Part shown: positions 4,778 to 13,441 of the stretch, piece by piece
Position numbering within the stretch: the first letter of the stretch is position 1
Layout of the letters: each line of letters begins with the position of its first letter
From: Bacillota bacterium
GTDB taxonomy: Bacteria; Bacillota; Clostridia; Christensenellales; CAG-138
Assembly (NCBI GenBank): GCA_023390655.1
Contig: JAEWCL010000002.1
Coordinates: 1-23,924 of the forward strand
Reading direction: 5' to 3'
DNA length: 23,924 nt
Notes under the pieces: model-generated
What the model was told of the DNA's origin: nothing
The model's database searches: none
What the model saw: the letters and a program-made list of their open reading frames with translations, nothing else
Made by a program: the position numbers and the translations under genes

Positions 4778-7063
4778 GTGGAAAGCCCGCGTATTGCCGC
4801 TACGGTTCTTAATACCGTACTTCCTTATCTAAAACGGCGCGCATTCCTGATAGAAGCCGCAACATTCGTGCTTGCGCTGCTTTTGGGGCGCGTGGAACTC
4901 TTCTACATGCTGCTGCCCTTTGGCGTTGCGTTTGTGGCCGCAATGGATATTGCGGGGCAAAACGTGTATTATCCGTTTGCGGGGGTGGTCGCAGGCTCCC
5001 TGCTTTCGGGCGCTGCGGGATACCCCGCGCTTGTCGGCGCAACGCTCTATGTTGTTTTTTGCACGCTCTACCGGCTATGGAAAAAACGCATCCGAAGGCA
5101 GGACAAGCTGTTTATCCTTTCTGCGGCGGAAATATTGCTGCTGCCCGTTTTCTATATGGGTACGGGCGCGGATGCGCTCAGGGGCTTAGCGAACCTTGCG
5201 CTCACGATGCTGTTGTGCATCGCGTTCCAGAACGGCCTGCGCGCGCTTCGCGCCATCGCCCTGCGCAACACCTTGCGGGAAGAAGAGCAGATTTCTCTCT
5301 GCATGCTTTTGGGCGCGCTCTCCCTTTCCCTTTCGGATGCGTCCATCTATGCGTTCTCCCTTGGGATCGTCGTCGCCGCATGGTCCACCATGTTCATCGC
5401 CTACGCAAAAGGCCTGCCCGCTGTCGCAGCCGCCGTTGTGCTGGGGGGCATGCTCGTATTGGGCGGCAAGGCGCAGCCGCTGCTGCTCGCCAATCTCGCC
5501 GTCTGCACGCTGGCTGGCGTATTCTGCCGCAGCATGGGCATATGGGGCATCGTTGCGGGGTTTGGCGTGGCCGCGGGCATTACGGACGTATACGGCAGCA
5601 TAGCGGGCATGCAGGTGGGCATGGTCAACTTTGTGCCCGCCGCCATCCTGCTTTTGATCCTCCCCAAGCCAATGCTTTTATCCCTGCGCGCCGTGGTGGA
5701 TGCGGGCGCGCGTGAAGAGCGCACGGCGCGCGCTGCCTTGAATGCCCTGCAAGTCCGCACCGCCGAGGATATTACGCGCACCGCCGCCACGGTGGAGCAG
5801 ATTTCCACCCTGTTCCCGGAAGACCCGGACTGGACCTACAGCCCGGAGCAGGAACAAGCGGAAATGCTCCGCGCCGCCATGAACGCCTGCGGGGACTGCA
5901 ACTGCCGCGGCGCATGCTGGCGGGATAAAGAGGCCGCCGCAGAAGCGCTGTGCGGGATGCTGCCCGCCTCGGCGCAGGGGCTGCGCCCGCGCGCGACAAA
6001 GCCCTTCCCCGCGGAATGCCCGCGTACCGTACCGCTTGCCGCCGCCGCGCTGCACGCGCAGGAAAGCTACCGCACGCGCTGCATGGAGCTGCACCGTGCC
6101 GCTTCCCGCCACGCCTTTGCCCACCGACAGCTAAAGGGCGTCTCCCGCGTCATGCAGCGGATCGCAGCCGACGTATGCCAGGCGGATTGGCCCGCGGAAG
6201 GCGCTGCGCATACGCTCATGCGCCGTATGACGCGCGATGGATATTCGCTGCGCGGCGCGCTTATACAGAAACGGCATGGCGCGCTATTCGCCCAGCTCAA
6301 ACCTAGCGGTATGGGAACCCACCCTGCCGTACAATGGGAGGAAGCCGTTTCCCGCGCGCTGGATGTTCCCATGCGCCTGCTGCACGAGCGCAGGGAAAAG
6401 CATGGCATTGTATTGGAATTTGAACAGGCGAGAAAGCTCAAGGCATCCATGGCTGCCGCCACCCTTCCCATGAAGCAAAGCCCCGTCAGCGGGGACAGCA
6501 CCGCGGAAGCGCGGCTGCCCAACGGCCGGGCGCTGTTTGCGCTTTCCGACGGCATGGGCAGCGGGTCTGCCGCTCGCGAAGAAAGCGCGCGTACGCTTTC
6601 CCTGTTGCTGCGCCTTTACCAGGCCGGTTTTGAGCGGGACGCCGCGCTCGAATGCGTCAACCGCCTGCTCATGGAGCAAGACGAGGCGGAGATGTACGCC
6701 ACCGTGGACGCGCTCTATCTCGACCTCGCAACGGGCGAAACGGAATTTATTAAGTTTGGCGCACAGCCGAGCTTTGTCCTGCGCGAGGGGCGCGTGCACA
6801 CCGTATACGCGGAAGCGCTGCCCGCAGGCATCCTTGACGAGGCCTCCCCCGCCGTGCATACGGCAACGCTGCGCCGAAACGATGCCGTTGTGCTGCTGAC
6901 CGACGGCGCACTCGATGCTTTGGGCGAGGATACGGAATCCGAAATCCTCTCCTGCGTCGGCGCTGCAAACACCTGTGAGGACGCGGCACGTTCGCTATTG
7001 TATGCCGCGCGCGATCATGGTGCCGAGGATGATATGACAGTGATGGTTGTGCGTATCCAGTAA
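4778..7063 (+). CDS. spoIIE: Stage II sporulation protein E, PP2C-type phosphatase
   Basis: A 761-residue membrane phosphatase that dephosphorylates SpoIIAA and thereby activates sigma-F in the forespore. The N-terminal third (about 20-320) is a string of hydrophobic helices, as in SpoIIE. A cytoplasmic middle section carries a cysteine cluster near 370-385 (ACGDCNCRGACW), equivalent to the conserved cysteines of the family. The C-terminal PP2C domain has the metal-binding motifs SDGMGSGSAAREES (Asp 591), EMYATVDALYLDLATGETEFIKFGAQPS, LLTDGALDAL (Asp 709) and the terminal AEDDMTVMVV. The chosen GTG start has GGGGGGTG upstream; an ATG 31 codons earlier adds residues without membrane or family character. 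It stands alone here, without the tilS or hpt neighbours seen in Bacillus. Confidence 0.95.
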   Translation: MESPRIAATVLNTVLPYLKRRAFLIEAATFVLALLLGRVELFYMLLPFGVAFVAAMDIAGQNVYYPFAGVVAGSLLSGAAGYPALVGATLYVVFCTLYRLWKKRIRRQDKLFILSAAEILLLPVFYMGTGADALRGLANLALTMLLCIAFQNGLRALRAIALRNTLREEEQISLCMLLGALSLSLSDASIYAFSLGIVVAAWSTMFIAYAKGLPAVAAAVVLGGMLVLGGKAQPLLLANLAVCTLAGVFCRSMGIWGIVAGFGVAAGITDVYGSIAGMQVGMVNFVPAAILLLILPKPMLLSLRAVVDAGAREERTARAALNALQVRTAEDITRTAATVEQISTLFPEDPDWTYSPEQEQAEMLRAAMNACGDCNCRGACWRDKEAAAEALCGMLPASAQGLRPRATKPFPAECPRTVPLAAAALHAQESYRTRCMELHRAASRHAFAHRQLKGVSRVMQRIAADVCQADWPAEGAAHTLMRRMTRDGYSLRGALIQKRHGALFAQLKPSGMGTHPAVQWEEAVSRALDVPMRLLHERREKHGIVLEFEQARKLKASMAAATLPMKQSPVSGDSTAEARLPNGRALFALSDGMGSGSAAREESARTLSLLLRLYQAGFERDAALECVNRLLMEQDEAEMYATVDALYLDLATGETEFIKFGAQPSFVLREGRVHTVYAEALPAGILDEASPAVHTATLRRNDAVVLLTDGALDALGEDTESEILSCVGAANTCEDAARSLLYAARDHGAEDDMTVMVVRIQ

Positions 7064-7116
7064 TTATAAGGCTCATTTTACCGGTATGGTAATCCTTAAC
7101 AAAAGGAAGAGGGCGG

Positions 7117-7155
7117 CTTATCCTAATAGCAAAGAAGATCATACGTTAGGATAAG
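7117..7155 (+). promoter_or_regulatory. Inverted repeat covering the ribosome binding site of the next gene
   Basis: CTTATCCTAA (7117-7126) and TTAGGATAAG (7146-7155) are a perfect 10-bp inverted repeat with a 19-base spacer. The right arm runs into AAGGAG (7153-7158), the ribosome binding site of the lipoprotein gene, so the folded RNA would partly hide it. Confidence 0.55.
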
Positions 7156-7167
7156 GAGTGTGATTGC

Positions 7168-7851
7168 GTGAAGCGGTTAATTTGCATGGTTCTTGTGGTT
7201 GTTTTGCTTGGTTCTCTTGCCGGCTGCCAAAAAAGCGGACTGCCGCAGCCCGATTTTCCGTTGGAGAAAGATGTGATCATTGCCGCTTTGGAGCAGACCG
7301 GCCTGCCAGGCGTCATCTCCGAATCTGAAACAACCTCCAGCATCGAAGGGCATATCGCGTATGTGTTACGTGACCCGACAAGAACGTATGGCGATTCAGA
7401 AAACAAGCTGCTGACCGCCGGGATTTCCAGTGCGCTCACCAAAGGAGAGCGCTTTTTATCCGTGAGCTTCCGGTCCGCCCCTGGTGACCCGGTAACAATT
7501 CCCTTTGCGTGGGAGGACTGGAAGCAACAATTCGTATTCACTGCGCTGCTCTTTGGCGGCTTTGCGGATGAGGAAGCGGTTTATCAGGCCTTTTCCAAAC
7601 AGGAGGTACCGGAGGACAAGGAGACATTCGAGTGGGAGGCGCAGCTTCCGGGCGGCGAGTATTGCACAGCGCGCTATCGATTGCAGTATTCCCAAATCAT
7701 CCATACCTTCCCTGAGCCAATCATGGAAAAGCCCTACTATATCGTGTGGATAACAGTCTATGAATCCAAATCGCTCTATCAAAGACTCCAACAAGAGATG
7801 ATGGAAAAGAAAAAGGCATTTGATAGCCGCCCTGCTCCAACGCCGGATTGA
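7168..7851 (+). CDS. Secreted lipoprotein of unknown function
   Basis: A 227-residue protein with a clear type II signal peptide: a basic start, a hydrophobic stretch and the lipobox LAGC with the lipid-bearing cysteine at residue 20. The mature part starts QKSGLPQPDF and is soluble, mixed alpha/beta in character, without a motif I can name. The start is a GTG at 7168, supported by AAGGAG 9 bases upstream. It sits 104 bases after spoIIE and 80 bases before a membrane-anchored binding-like protein, with no clear terminator on either side, so read-through from spoIIE is possible. The inverted repeat over its ribosome binding site may control translation. Confidence 0.8.
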   Translation: MKRLICMVLVVVLLGSLAGCQKSGLPQPDFPLEKDVIIAALEQTGLPGVISESETTSSIEGHIAYVLRDPTRTYGDSENKLLTAGISSALTKGERFLSVSFRSAPGDPVTIPFAWEDWKQQFVFTALLFGGFADEEAVYQAFSKQEVPEDKETFEWEAQLPGGEYCTARYRLQYSQIIHTFPEPIMEKPYYIVWITVYESKSLYQRLQQEMMEKKKAFDSRPAPTPD

Positions 7852-7931
7852 AGGGTTCTCATTCACAATAGTATAAATGGCGCCCGAACTGAATAGTGAA
7901 TAAGAAAGCTAAAGATATGGGAGGAAAACGG

Positions 7932-8945
7932 GTGAAGGGCGCCATACTTACGCTGCGCGCGATTGTGGCCGCAGCGCTCATCGTTTTTTTGGTGTTTGCA
8001 CCGCCGTTTCTGCTGCGCGCGCTCGGGCATGATTACTACCGGGAGTGGCTTGCGGGCACGCAGGAAAACTGGAGCGGGGTGATCACGCTTTGGCATGTGG
8101 TGGGCTTTAAGCCCGCACAAGGAAGCGTCACCGCCTATATCGAAAGCATTGCGGCAAAGTATGAGCGCGCCCACAAGGGCATTTATATCGAGGTGACAGG
8201 CCTATCCCCCGAGGCGGTCAAGGAGCGTCTTTCCCGCGGGGAACGTCCGCATTTGTGGTCTTTCCCCGCAGGCGCGCTGGGCGCGGAAGAATTAAAGACG
8301 CTCACGATGGAGACGCCCCCGTTTGCAGGCGATCTTTCCCCCCTTAAGCAAGATCAGGAGGTTATCGCCCTGCCCTATCTCTACAGCGGCTATTTCCTTT
8401 TGGGCAATACCGTGCTGATACAGGAGCTCGGCCTCGCGTGGCCGGAATCCAATAACCCGGATGTATTGAAAGAAACGCTGCAGGCCGCGATGGATGCCCG
8501 CTCCACCACGCGTTATGGCGCGGTCTGCGCGCCGGAGCACATCGCGCAGCGCATCGGCCTAAACGGTACGCTTGCACAGGACGGCGACTTTAAGGCGGGG
8601 CAGGTGCCCTTCCTTGTGGGAGACGCCCGCGCATTCGGCGACCTGACGCGTAAAATGGCAAAGGGGGGCTTTACGTTTGACGCGATGCCTTTGGGCGGTT
8701 ATACGGATTTGATCCAGTATCTGAGCATCGATAGAGACACGTCCGGCGGGTATCTGGACCATGGGCAGGAATTCTTAGCGCTCTTACTCGACCCCGCCTC
8801 CCAGGCAAAGCTGACCGCTTTGGGCGCGCTGCCCGCTGTGCGCCACAGCGAAAAGCTGTTGTATGCGGACGGACAACTGCAGCTCTTTTATGACGCGTAC
8901 CGGGAGCCTGTCACGGATGCCCCCGCCGCAGGGGAAGACTCTTAA
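7932..8945 (+). CDS. Membrane-anchored extracellular solute-binding-like protein
   Basis: A 337-residue protein with one N-terminal membrane segment (about residues 5-30, ending APPFLLRALG). The rest resembles extracellular ABC solute-binding proteins of family 1: ITLWHVVGFKP near the start of the fold, SIAAKYERAHKGIYIEV, then ALPYLYSGYFLLGNTVLIQELGL, the usual hinge region where the ligand pocket is completed. It has no lipobox cysteine. The GTG at 7932 was chosen because GGGAGG lies 7 bases upstream; a GTG 12 codons earlier has no site. No permease or ATPase genes are near, so it may not serve a transporter. It could sense a ligand or act in envelope assembly. A terminator follows. Confidence 0.75.
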   Translation: MKGAILTLRAIVAAALIVFLVFAPPFLLRALGHDYYREWLAGTQENWSGVITLWHVVGFKPAQGSVTAYIESIAAKYERAHKGIYIEVTGLSPEAVKERLSRGERPHLWSFPAGALGAEELKTLTMETPPFAGDLSPLKQDQEVIALPYLYSGYFLLGNTVLIQELGLAWPESNNPDVLKETLQAAMDARSTTRYGAVCAPEHIAQRIGLNGTLAQDGDFKAGQVPFLVGDARAFGDLTRKMAKGGFTFDAMPLGGYTDLIQYLSIDRDTSGGYLDHGQEFLALLLDPASQAKLTALGALPAVRHSEKLLYADGQLQLFYDAYREPVTDAPAAGEDS

Positions 8946-8959
8946 TTCAATGCAGCGAT

Positions 8960-8997
8960 AAGCGCCGTCAATACCGGCGGCGCTTGTTACCCTTTTT
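8960..8997 (+). terminator. Terminator after the solute-binding-like gene
   Basis: AAGCGCCG (8960-8967) pairs with CGGCGCTT (8978-8985), then GTTACCCTTTTT. Confidence 0.75.
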
Positions 8998-9011
8998 ACA
9001 ACAGGCTTATC

Positions 9012-9040
9012 TTTCAAACGGCTTCTTCGCGTGATATAGT
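9012..9040 (+). promoter_or_regulatory. Promoter of the pyrophosphatase gene
   Basis: TTTCAA (9012-9017) and TATAGT (9035-9040) lie 17 bp apart, about 47 bases before the start codon. Confidence 0.6.
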
Positions 9041-9086
9041 GATACCGGTGAACCTCGTTTTTTTATCCTGACGCGAAGGAGCAAGC

Positions 9087-10718
9087 ATGCAAAAGGTCTA
9101 TGTATTTGGCCATAAGAATCCGGACAGCGATACCATCTGTGCGGCGCTCGCCTACGCGCGCCTAAAGCGCACGTTGGGGGTAAACGCAGTCGCGGTAAAG
9201 CTTGGGCCGCTGAACAACGAAACCAAATTTATTCTGCAGTATTTTCATGTGGAAGAGCCTGAAACGCTTCTTACCATCCGCACACAGGTAAGCGATCTGT
9301 TGATCGACGAGGCGGTCTGCATTTCTCCCGGCGCGTCCGTACGCTCCGCATGGGACCTGATGCAGCAGCATAAGCGCAAATCCCTTGCGGTGGTGGATGA
9401 AGCGGGGCAGCTATTGGGTATTGCAACGCTTTCAGACATCACGCGCAACTTTATGGAAACCGTCAATGATACCTTGCTTGCCGTAAGCGGCGCAACCTAT
9501 CAGAACATTGTGGACACGCTTGAAGCCACGCTGCTGTTGGGCGACCCCAATGCGCAATTGAAAACCGGCCGCCTGATCATCGCGGCGCAGGAACATACCA
9601 TGGTGCGCTCCTATCTTTCCACCGGGGATATCGTGATTGCGAACATCCCCGAAAACATCCGGGAAGCCGTGCTGGGCGGCGCGCAGCTGATCATCTGCAC
9701 CTGCGGGCTTTTGCCCGCGGATGCGGACATCGCCTTTGCCCGCGACCGCGGGTGCGACATTATGGTCACGGCGCACGACACGTTCATTGCCGCCATGCGC
9801 GTCAGGCAGAGCATCCCCGTCCGTTTTGTCATGTCCAGGGAGCATCTCGTCACGGTACGGAAGGACGAGTTTAAGGACGACGTCAAGGAGCGCATGACGA
9901 AGACCCGTTACCGCAATTACCCGGTGCTCGATGAAAGCGGCCGCGTTGTCGGCATGATCTCCCGCTACCACCTGCTCTCCAAAAGCCGCAAGCAGGCGAT
10001 TCTGGTGGACCACAACGAGCGCAGCCAGACGGCCCCCGGCATTGAGGAAGCGGAAATACTCGAGATCATCGACCATCACCGCCTTGGCGATATCCAGACG
10101 AACAACCCGATTTTGATGAAAAACGAGCCGGTCGGCAGCACAGCGACCATCGTCTCCTCCCTGTACATAGCGAGCAAGACGCCGATCCCGCAGGATACGG
10201 CGGGGTTGCTGCTTTGTGCCATCCTGTCCGATACGCTCAACTTCAATTCTCCCACCTGCACCCCGCAGGATGTGGCGATGGCGACTATGCTCGCCCCCAT
10301 TGCGGATGTGGTGATCGACGACCTTGCAAAGAAGATCATCAACGCCGGTTCCAATCTGCGCGGCAAAAAGCCGGATGAGATCATCACCGGGGATTTCAAG
10401 GAATTCCGCGTGTCCAGATACCGCATCGGCATCGCGCAGGTATATTCCCTTGAATCGGAGAGCCTAAACGACCTCCTGCCGGAAATTATGGAGCGCATGG
10501 AGTACCACTGCAGCAAAAACGGGCTGAACCTGTTGATGCTGCTCGTCACAAACCTGCACCTTGGCGGGTCGCTTGCGCTGCTTGCAGGAGAGCGAAAGGA
10601 TATTTTCTTTAAGGCGTATTCTCTTGAGCAGACGGAAGAAGCCGTGTTCCTGCCGGGCGTGCTCTCCCGCAAAAAGCAGGTTGTTCCGCTTATTATGGCG
10701 CTTGAAGAGGAGCTTTAG
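9087..10718 (+). CDS. ppaC: Manganese-dependent family II inorganic pyrophosphatase with CBS and DRTGG domains
   Basis: This 543-residue cytoplasmic enzyme hydrolyses pyrophosphate to phosphate. The DHH phosphoesterase domain is split by a regulatory insert. The N-terminal metal site is GHKNPDSDT (His 9, Asp 13, Asp 15). Residues about 67-120 form the first CBS motif (SAWDLMQQHKRKSLAVVDE), about 180-250 a DRTGG domain, and about 250-305 the second CBS motif. The catalytic half resumes with LVDHNE (Asp 308) and IDHHRLGD (Asp 329). The DHHA2 domain ends with the substrate-binding SRKKQVVP. CBS-pyrophosphatases of this design are regulated by adenine nucleotides and, with DRTGG, by diadenosine polyphosphates. 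GAAGGAG precedes the ATG. It is a single-gene unit with its own promoter and terminator. Confidence 0.95.
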   Translation: MQKVYVFGHKNPDSDTICAALAYARLKRTLGVNAVAVKLGPLNNETKFILQYFHVEEPETLLTIRTQVSDLLIDEAVCISPGASVRSAWDLMQQHKRKSLAVVDEAGQLLGIATLSDITRNFMETVNDTLLAVSGATYQNIVDTLEATLLLGDPNAQLKTGRLIIAAQEHTMVRSYLSTGDIVIANIPENIREAVLGGAQLIICTCGLLPADADIAFARDRGCDIMVTAHDTFIAAMRVRQSIPVRFVMSREHLVTVRKDEFKDDVKERMTKTRYRNYPVLDESGRVVGMISRYHLLSKSRKQAILVDHNERSQTAPGIEEAEILEIIDHHRLGDIQTNNPILMKNEPVGSTATIVSSLYIASKTPIPQDTAGLLLCAILSDTLNFNSPTCTPQDVAMATMLAPIADVVIDDLAKKIINAGSNLRGKKPDEIITGDFKEFRVSRYRIGIAQVYSLESESLNDLLPEIMERMEYHCSKNGLNLLMLLVTNLHLGGSLALLAGERKDIFFKAYSLEQTEEAVFLPGVLSRKKQVVPLIMALEEEL

Positions 10719-10730
10719 AAAAAATTACAA

Positions 10731-10768
10731 AAACCCTGCCGGAGGCTGCAACCACCGGCAGGGTTTTT
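10731..10768. terminator. Bidirectional terminator between ppaC and sdaAA
   Basis: AAACCCTGCCGG (10731-10742) and CCGGCAGGGTTT (10755-10766) pair perfectly over 12 bp, with A-rich and T-rich flanks. It can serve ppaC on the plus strand and sdaAA on the minus strand. Confidence 0.85.
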
Positions 10769-10826
10769 CCATCTATATAGAATGTAATATTTTCCACTGC
10801 CAACACCTGTCCGCAGGCGTTTTTCT

Positions 10827-11717
10827 TTAAAATCCGTCGAGCTTCTTGCCTTCGCGCAGGCGCGCGGCCATCTCCCGCCCTGTCGGCGTAGCCGCAAGCC
10901 CGCCAAGCGCGGTTTCCCTCAGTTCCGGCCGCATCACAGAGCCCACCGCGCGCATCGCGTCCACCACCTCGTCAAACGGGATGTGGGATACAATGCCCGC
11001 AAGCGCAAGGTCCGCGCTCAGCATCGCGTTGACAGCGCCGATGGCGTTGCGCTTGATGCAGGGACATTCCACTAGGCCGCCCACCGGGTCACATACAAGG
11101 CCCAGTACGTTCTTTAAGGAGATCGCGGCGGCATGGAGCGCCATCTCCGGCGTACCGCCGTTGAGTTCCACCAGGGCCGCGGCAGACATCGCCGCACCCG
11201 AGCCCGTTTCCGCCTGGCAGCCGCCGTCGGCTCCCGCAATGGTGGCGTGGGTGGCAATCAGCATACCGACCGCCCCCGCGGTAAACAGCCCATCGATGAG
11301 CGCTTCTTCTCCCCATCCGCGTTTTTCACTCAGCGATACAAGCACACCCGGCAATATGCCGGATGCGCCCGCCGTGGGCGCTGCGACAATGCGGCCCATG
11401 GAAGCGTTCACCTCTACGACCGCCATTGCGGCGGCGGCAGCCTGCGCCGCATCCTCCCCTAAAAGCGCGCCCGGCGCATACGCATACAACCGCGCGGCGT
11501 CTCCGCCCGAGAGGCCGCTTAAGGAGCGGACATTCCCTTTGAGCCCGCGTGCCACGCCCTCCTGCATCACCGCAAGGTTCTTTTTCATCTCTTTGCGGAT
11601 ATGGACGCGGCTCAGTTCGCTTCTGTGCTCTTCGCGAAGCTGCATCGCCTCCGCAATCGTGATGTTGTGTTCCCGACAAACCGAAAGCAATTCCGTGCCG
11701 GAGCGAAAATCCAACAT
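10827..11717 (-). CDS. sdaAA: L-serine dehydratase, iron-sulfur-dependent, alpha subunit
   Basis: The 296-residue catalytic subunit deaminates L-serine to pyruvate and ammonia using an oxygen-sensitive [4Fe-4S] cluster. Family marks are SMGRIVAAPTAGASGILPG, ATIAGADGGCQAETGSG and VCDPVGGLVECPC. Cys 167, Cys 209 and Cys 220 match the three cluster ligands; Cys 218 is an extra neighbour. The ATG at 11717 was chosen: AGGAGG sits 5 bases upstream, whereas the GTG two codons earlier overlaps it. That AGGAGG also overlaps the TAG of sdaAB, 9 bases away, so the subunits are made from one message and probably coupled. An oxygen-sensitive enzyme fits an anaerobic host. Confidence 0.96.
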   Translation of the reverse strand: MLDFRSGTELLSVCREHNITIAEAMQLREEHRSELSRVHIRKEMKKNLAVMQEGVARGLKGNVRSLSGLSGGDAARLYAYAPGALLGEDAAQAAAAAMAVVEVNASMGRIVAAPTAGASGILPGVLVSLSEKRGWGEEALIDGLFTAGAVGMLIATHATIAGADGGCQAETGSGAAMSAAALVELNGGTPEMALHAAAISLKNVLGLVCDPVGGLVECPCIKRNAIGAVNAMLSADLALAGIVSHIPFDEVVDAMRAVGSVMRPELRETALGGLAATPTGREMAARLREGKKLDGF

Positions 11718-11726
11718 GTCCACCTC

Positions 11727-12389
11727 CTATACGGCGTATACGGCCGTAATACCGTCCGAAAGGCCCATAATGAGATTGCGCGTGGAATCGTCCACCATCT
11801 GGTCCGATTCAATGATCATATAGGCGTCTGCGCCCTTCCCGTGACGGAATACGCGCATGAATGCAATGTTGATGTGGTGCTGCGCCAGAACATGCGTCAC
11901 CACCGCCACAACGCCGGGCACATCCTGATATTGGATAATCAGGGTGGGATAATCGCCCGTGAGCTCCACATCAAGCCCATTGATCTCAACAATGCGGATG
12001 TTGCCGCCGCCGATGGATTCGCCTACGATCTCCGTGGCGCTCCCGTCCCTGCGGGTGATATGGATGCACACTGTGTTGGGATGGCTGCGCGTTTCCTCGC
12101 TGTAAGAAAACGAAACCGCGATGCCGGCCTCCGTTGCCGCTTCATATGCGTTTATAATGCCCGGGTCGTCGGGCATCATGCCCAAAACACCGGCAATGAG
12201 CGCCTTGTCCGTACCGTGCCCCGCGCCGGTCTTTGCAAATGATCCATAGAGCGTGAACGTTACGGCTGCAACCTCCCCTCCCGCAATGCGACGCGCGGTG
12301 TTCGCAAGGCGGCACGCTCCCGCCGTATGGGAGCTAGATGGTCCCGTCATCCGGGGACCGATGATGTCAAACACACTGTATTCCGCCAT
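11727..12389 (-). CDS. sdaAB: L-serine dehydratase, iron-sulfur-dependent, beta subunit
   Basis: The 220-residue partner of sdaAA. The N-terminal part has the family hallmark DIIGPRMTGPSSSHTAGA and TLYGSFAKTGAGHGTDKA; the serine-rich loop contributes to the active site. Residues about 148-220 form an ACT domain (TLIIQYQDVPGVVAVVTHVLAQHHINIAFMRV is its core region), which in this enzyme family binds serine and regulates activity. AGGAGG lies 5 bases before the ATG. It is the first gene of a two-gene operon. The 219-base gap to the next gene, which diverges, must hold its promoter, but no clear pair of boxes was found. Confidence 0.96.
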   Translation of the reverse strand: MAEYSVFDIIGPRMTGPSSSHTAGACRLANTARRIAGGEVAAVTFTLYGSFAKTGAGHGTDKALIAGVLGMMPDDPGIINAYEAATEAGIAVSFSYSEETRSHPNTVCIHITRRDGSATEIVGESIGGGNIRIVEINGLDVELTGDYPTLIIQYQDVPGVVAVVTHVLAQHHINIAFMRVFRHGKGADAYMIIESDQMVDDSTRNLIMGLSDGITAVYAV

Positions 12390-12490
12390 AATTTCCTCCT
12401 GAAATTCCTTTCCCCACTATACCGCAAATGCACTGCCCGGACAAGCCCGGAAGTGCAGGCAAACAGTGAATTTCACGCTTCGCCGAATCC

Positions 12491-12519
12491 TTACAAAAAT
12501 GATGCATTATCCGTATGTA
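12491..12519 (+). promoter_or_regulatory. Candidate promoter of the SH3-domain lipoprotein gene
   Basis: TTACAA (12491-12496) and TATGTA (12514-12519) are 17 bp apart in an AT-rich stretch between the divergent sdaAB and lipoprotein genes. Confidence 0.5.
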
Positions 12520-12608
12520 TTTTTTCAACAAAAAAGGGTATGATTTTGATTGAATAACGCACAGGTTTTTCCACAAAAGTCAAATTCATTCTTGAAGGAG
12601 TGAACCGC

Positions 12609-13280
12609 ATGAAAAAAACCGTCTGCCTGCTGCTGGCCCTGTTGCTGTTGGTTACGGCATTTGGCTGCAAGCCCGCCGCCTCTGTCGAAACGACACCCGC
12701 GCCTATAGCGACGCCCGCTTCTCCTTCTTCCGCCCCCGTAGCCGCGCCGGCCTACACGCCCGTGCCCGCCCCTACGCCGGTCACATTCCCGGCAAAGGGA
12801 TACTGTAACGGCGAAGGCGTCAACCTGCGCGCGGAACCCTCCAAAACCGCAGAGATTCTGGATATCCTTGGAGAGAACGTTGTATTGGATGTGATGTCGC
12901 TCAAAGATGAGTGGTACATGGTGCATTATGAAGGATTGACCGCCTATATCAGTGAGGGGCTCGTCACGCTGGGCGATCCTCCCCGGCCGCACAATATGCG
13001 CTGGGCAAAGATCAGTGTCGCAGAAGCGCAGCTCTACAAGTCCCTTTCCGATACCGATCTTTCTGAGGTCAAGCTCAAGCAGGGCGACGTTGTAAAGGTG
13101 CTGCGCGCGCTCAATGGTTACCTGCACATCGTTTATAACGGAACGCTGCAGCGCTATCTGAAGGAGACGGACGCAACATTCCTTACCGCGGAGGAAGCCG
13201 CGGCGCTCGCCACGGCCGTCCCGGAGGAAGGCTCCTTCCCGACGCCTAAGGATACGCCAAAGCCCACCGTCGCTCCGTAA
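12609..13280 (+). CDS. Lipoprotein with two SH3-like domains
   Basis: A 223-residue envelope protein with a lipoprotein signal peptide (TAFGC, cysteine 20). A proline/alanine/threonine-rich linker spans about residues 21-58 and would hold the domains away from the membrane. The first bacterial SH3 domain (about 62-120) shows GVNLRAEPSKTAEILDIL and EWYMVHYEGLTAYISEGLV, the standard SH3b pattern linked to cell-wall binding. A second, more divergent SH3-like unit lies at about 133-193 (LYKSLSDTDLSEVKLKQGDVV). No catalytic domain is present. The ATG at 12609 has AAGGAG 8 bases upstream; a GTG 3 codons earlier overlaps that site. Likely a wall-associated adaptor; no specific role can be assigned. 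Confidence 0.85.
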   Translation: MKKTVCLLLALLLLVTAFGCKPAASVETTPAPIATPASPSSAPVAAPAYTPVPAPTPVTFPAKGYCNGEGVNLRAEPSKTAEILDILGENVVLDVMSLKDEWYMVHYEGLTAYISEGLVTLGDPPRPHNMRWAKISVAEAQLYKSLSDTDLSEVKLKQGDVVKVLRALNGYLHIVYNGTLQRYLKETDATFLTAEEAAALATAVPEEGSFPTPKDTPKPTVAP

Positions 13281-13307
13281 ATCCGAAAAATCAGGAGAGA
13301 CGCTAAA

Positions 13308-13338
13308 ACGCCCCCGCAGATCTGCGGGGGCGTCGTTA
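13308..13338. terminator. Bidirectional terminator, 26-bp perfect palindrome
   Basis: ACGCCCCCGCAGA (13308-13320) is followed directly by its complement TCTGCGGGGGCGT (13321-13333). CGTTATAT follows on the plus strand and TTTTAGCG on the minus strand, so it can end both the lipoprotein and comFB transcripts. Confidence 0.75.
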
Positions 13339-13441
13339 TATCTGTTCCTATTCATAACAGGCCGCCCGGCGGCCCCTACCGCGTGCGTTCCCAGGACTTC
13401 GCCAAAATGGACATACGCCCTGCTTTGTCGCAGCAGTGCTT

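Noticed and set aside
9432..10079. A 215-codon open frame antisense to ppaC
   Set aside because: It is a mirror of the pyrophosphatase codons, with no motif or ribosome binding site.
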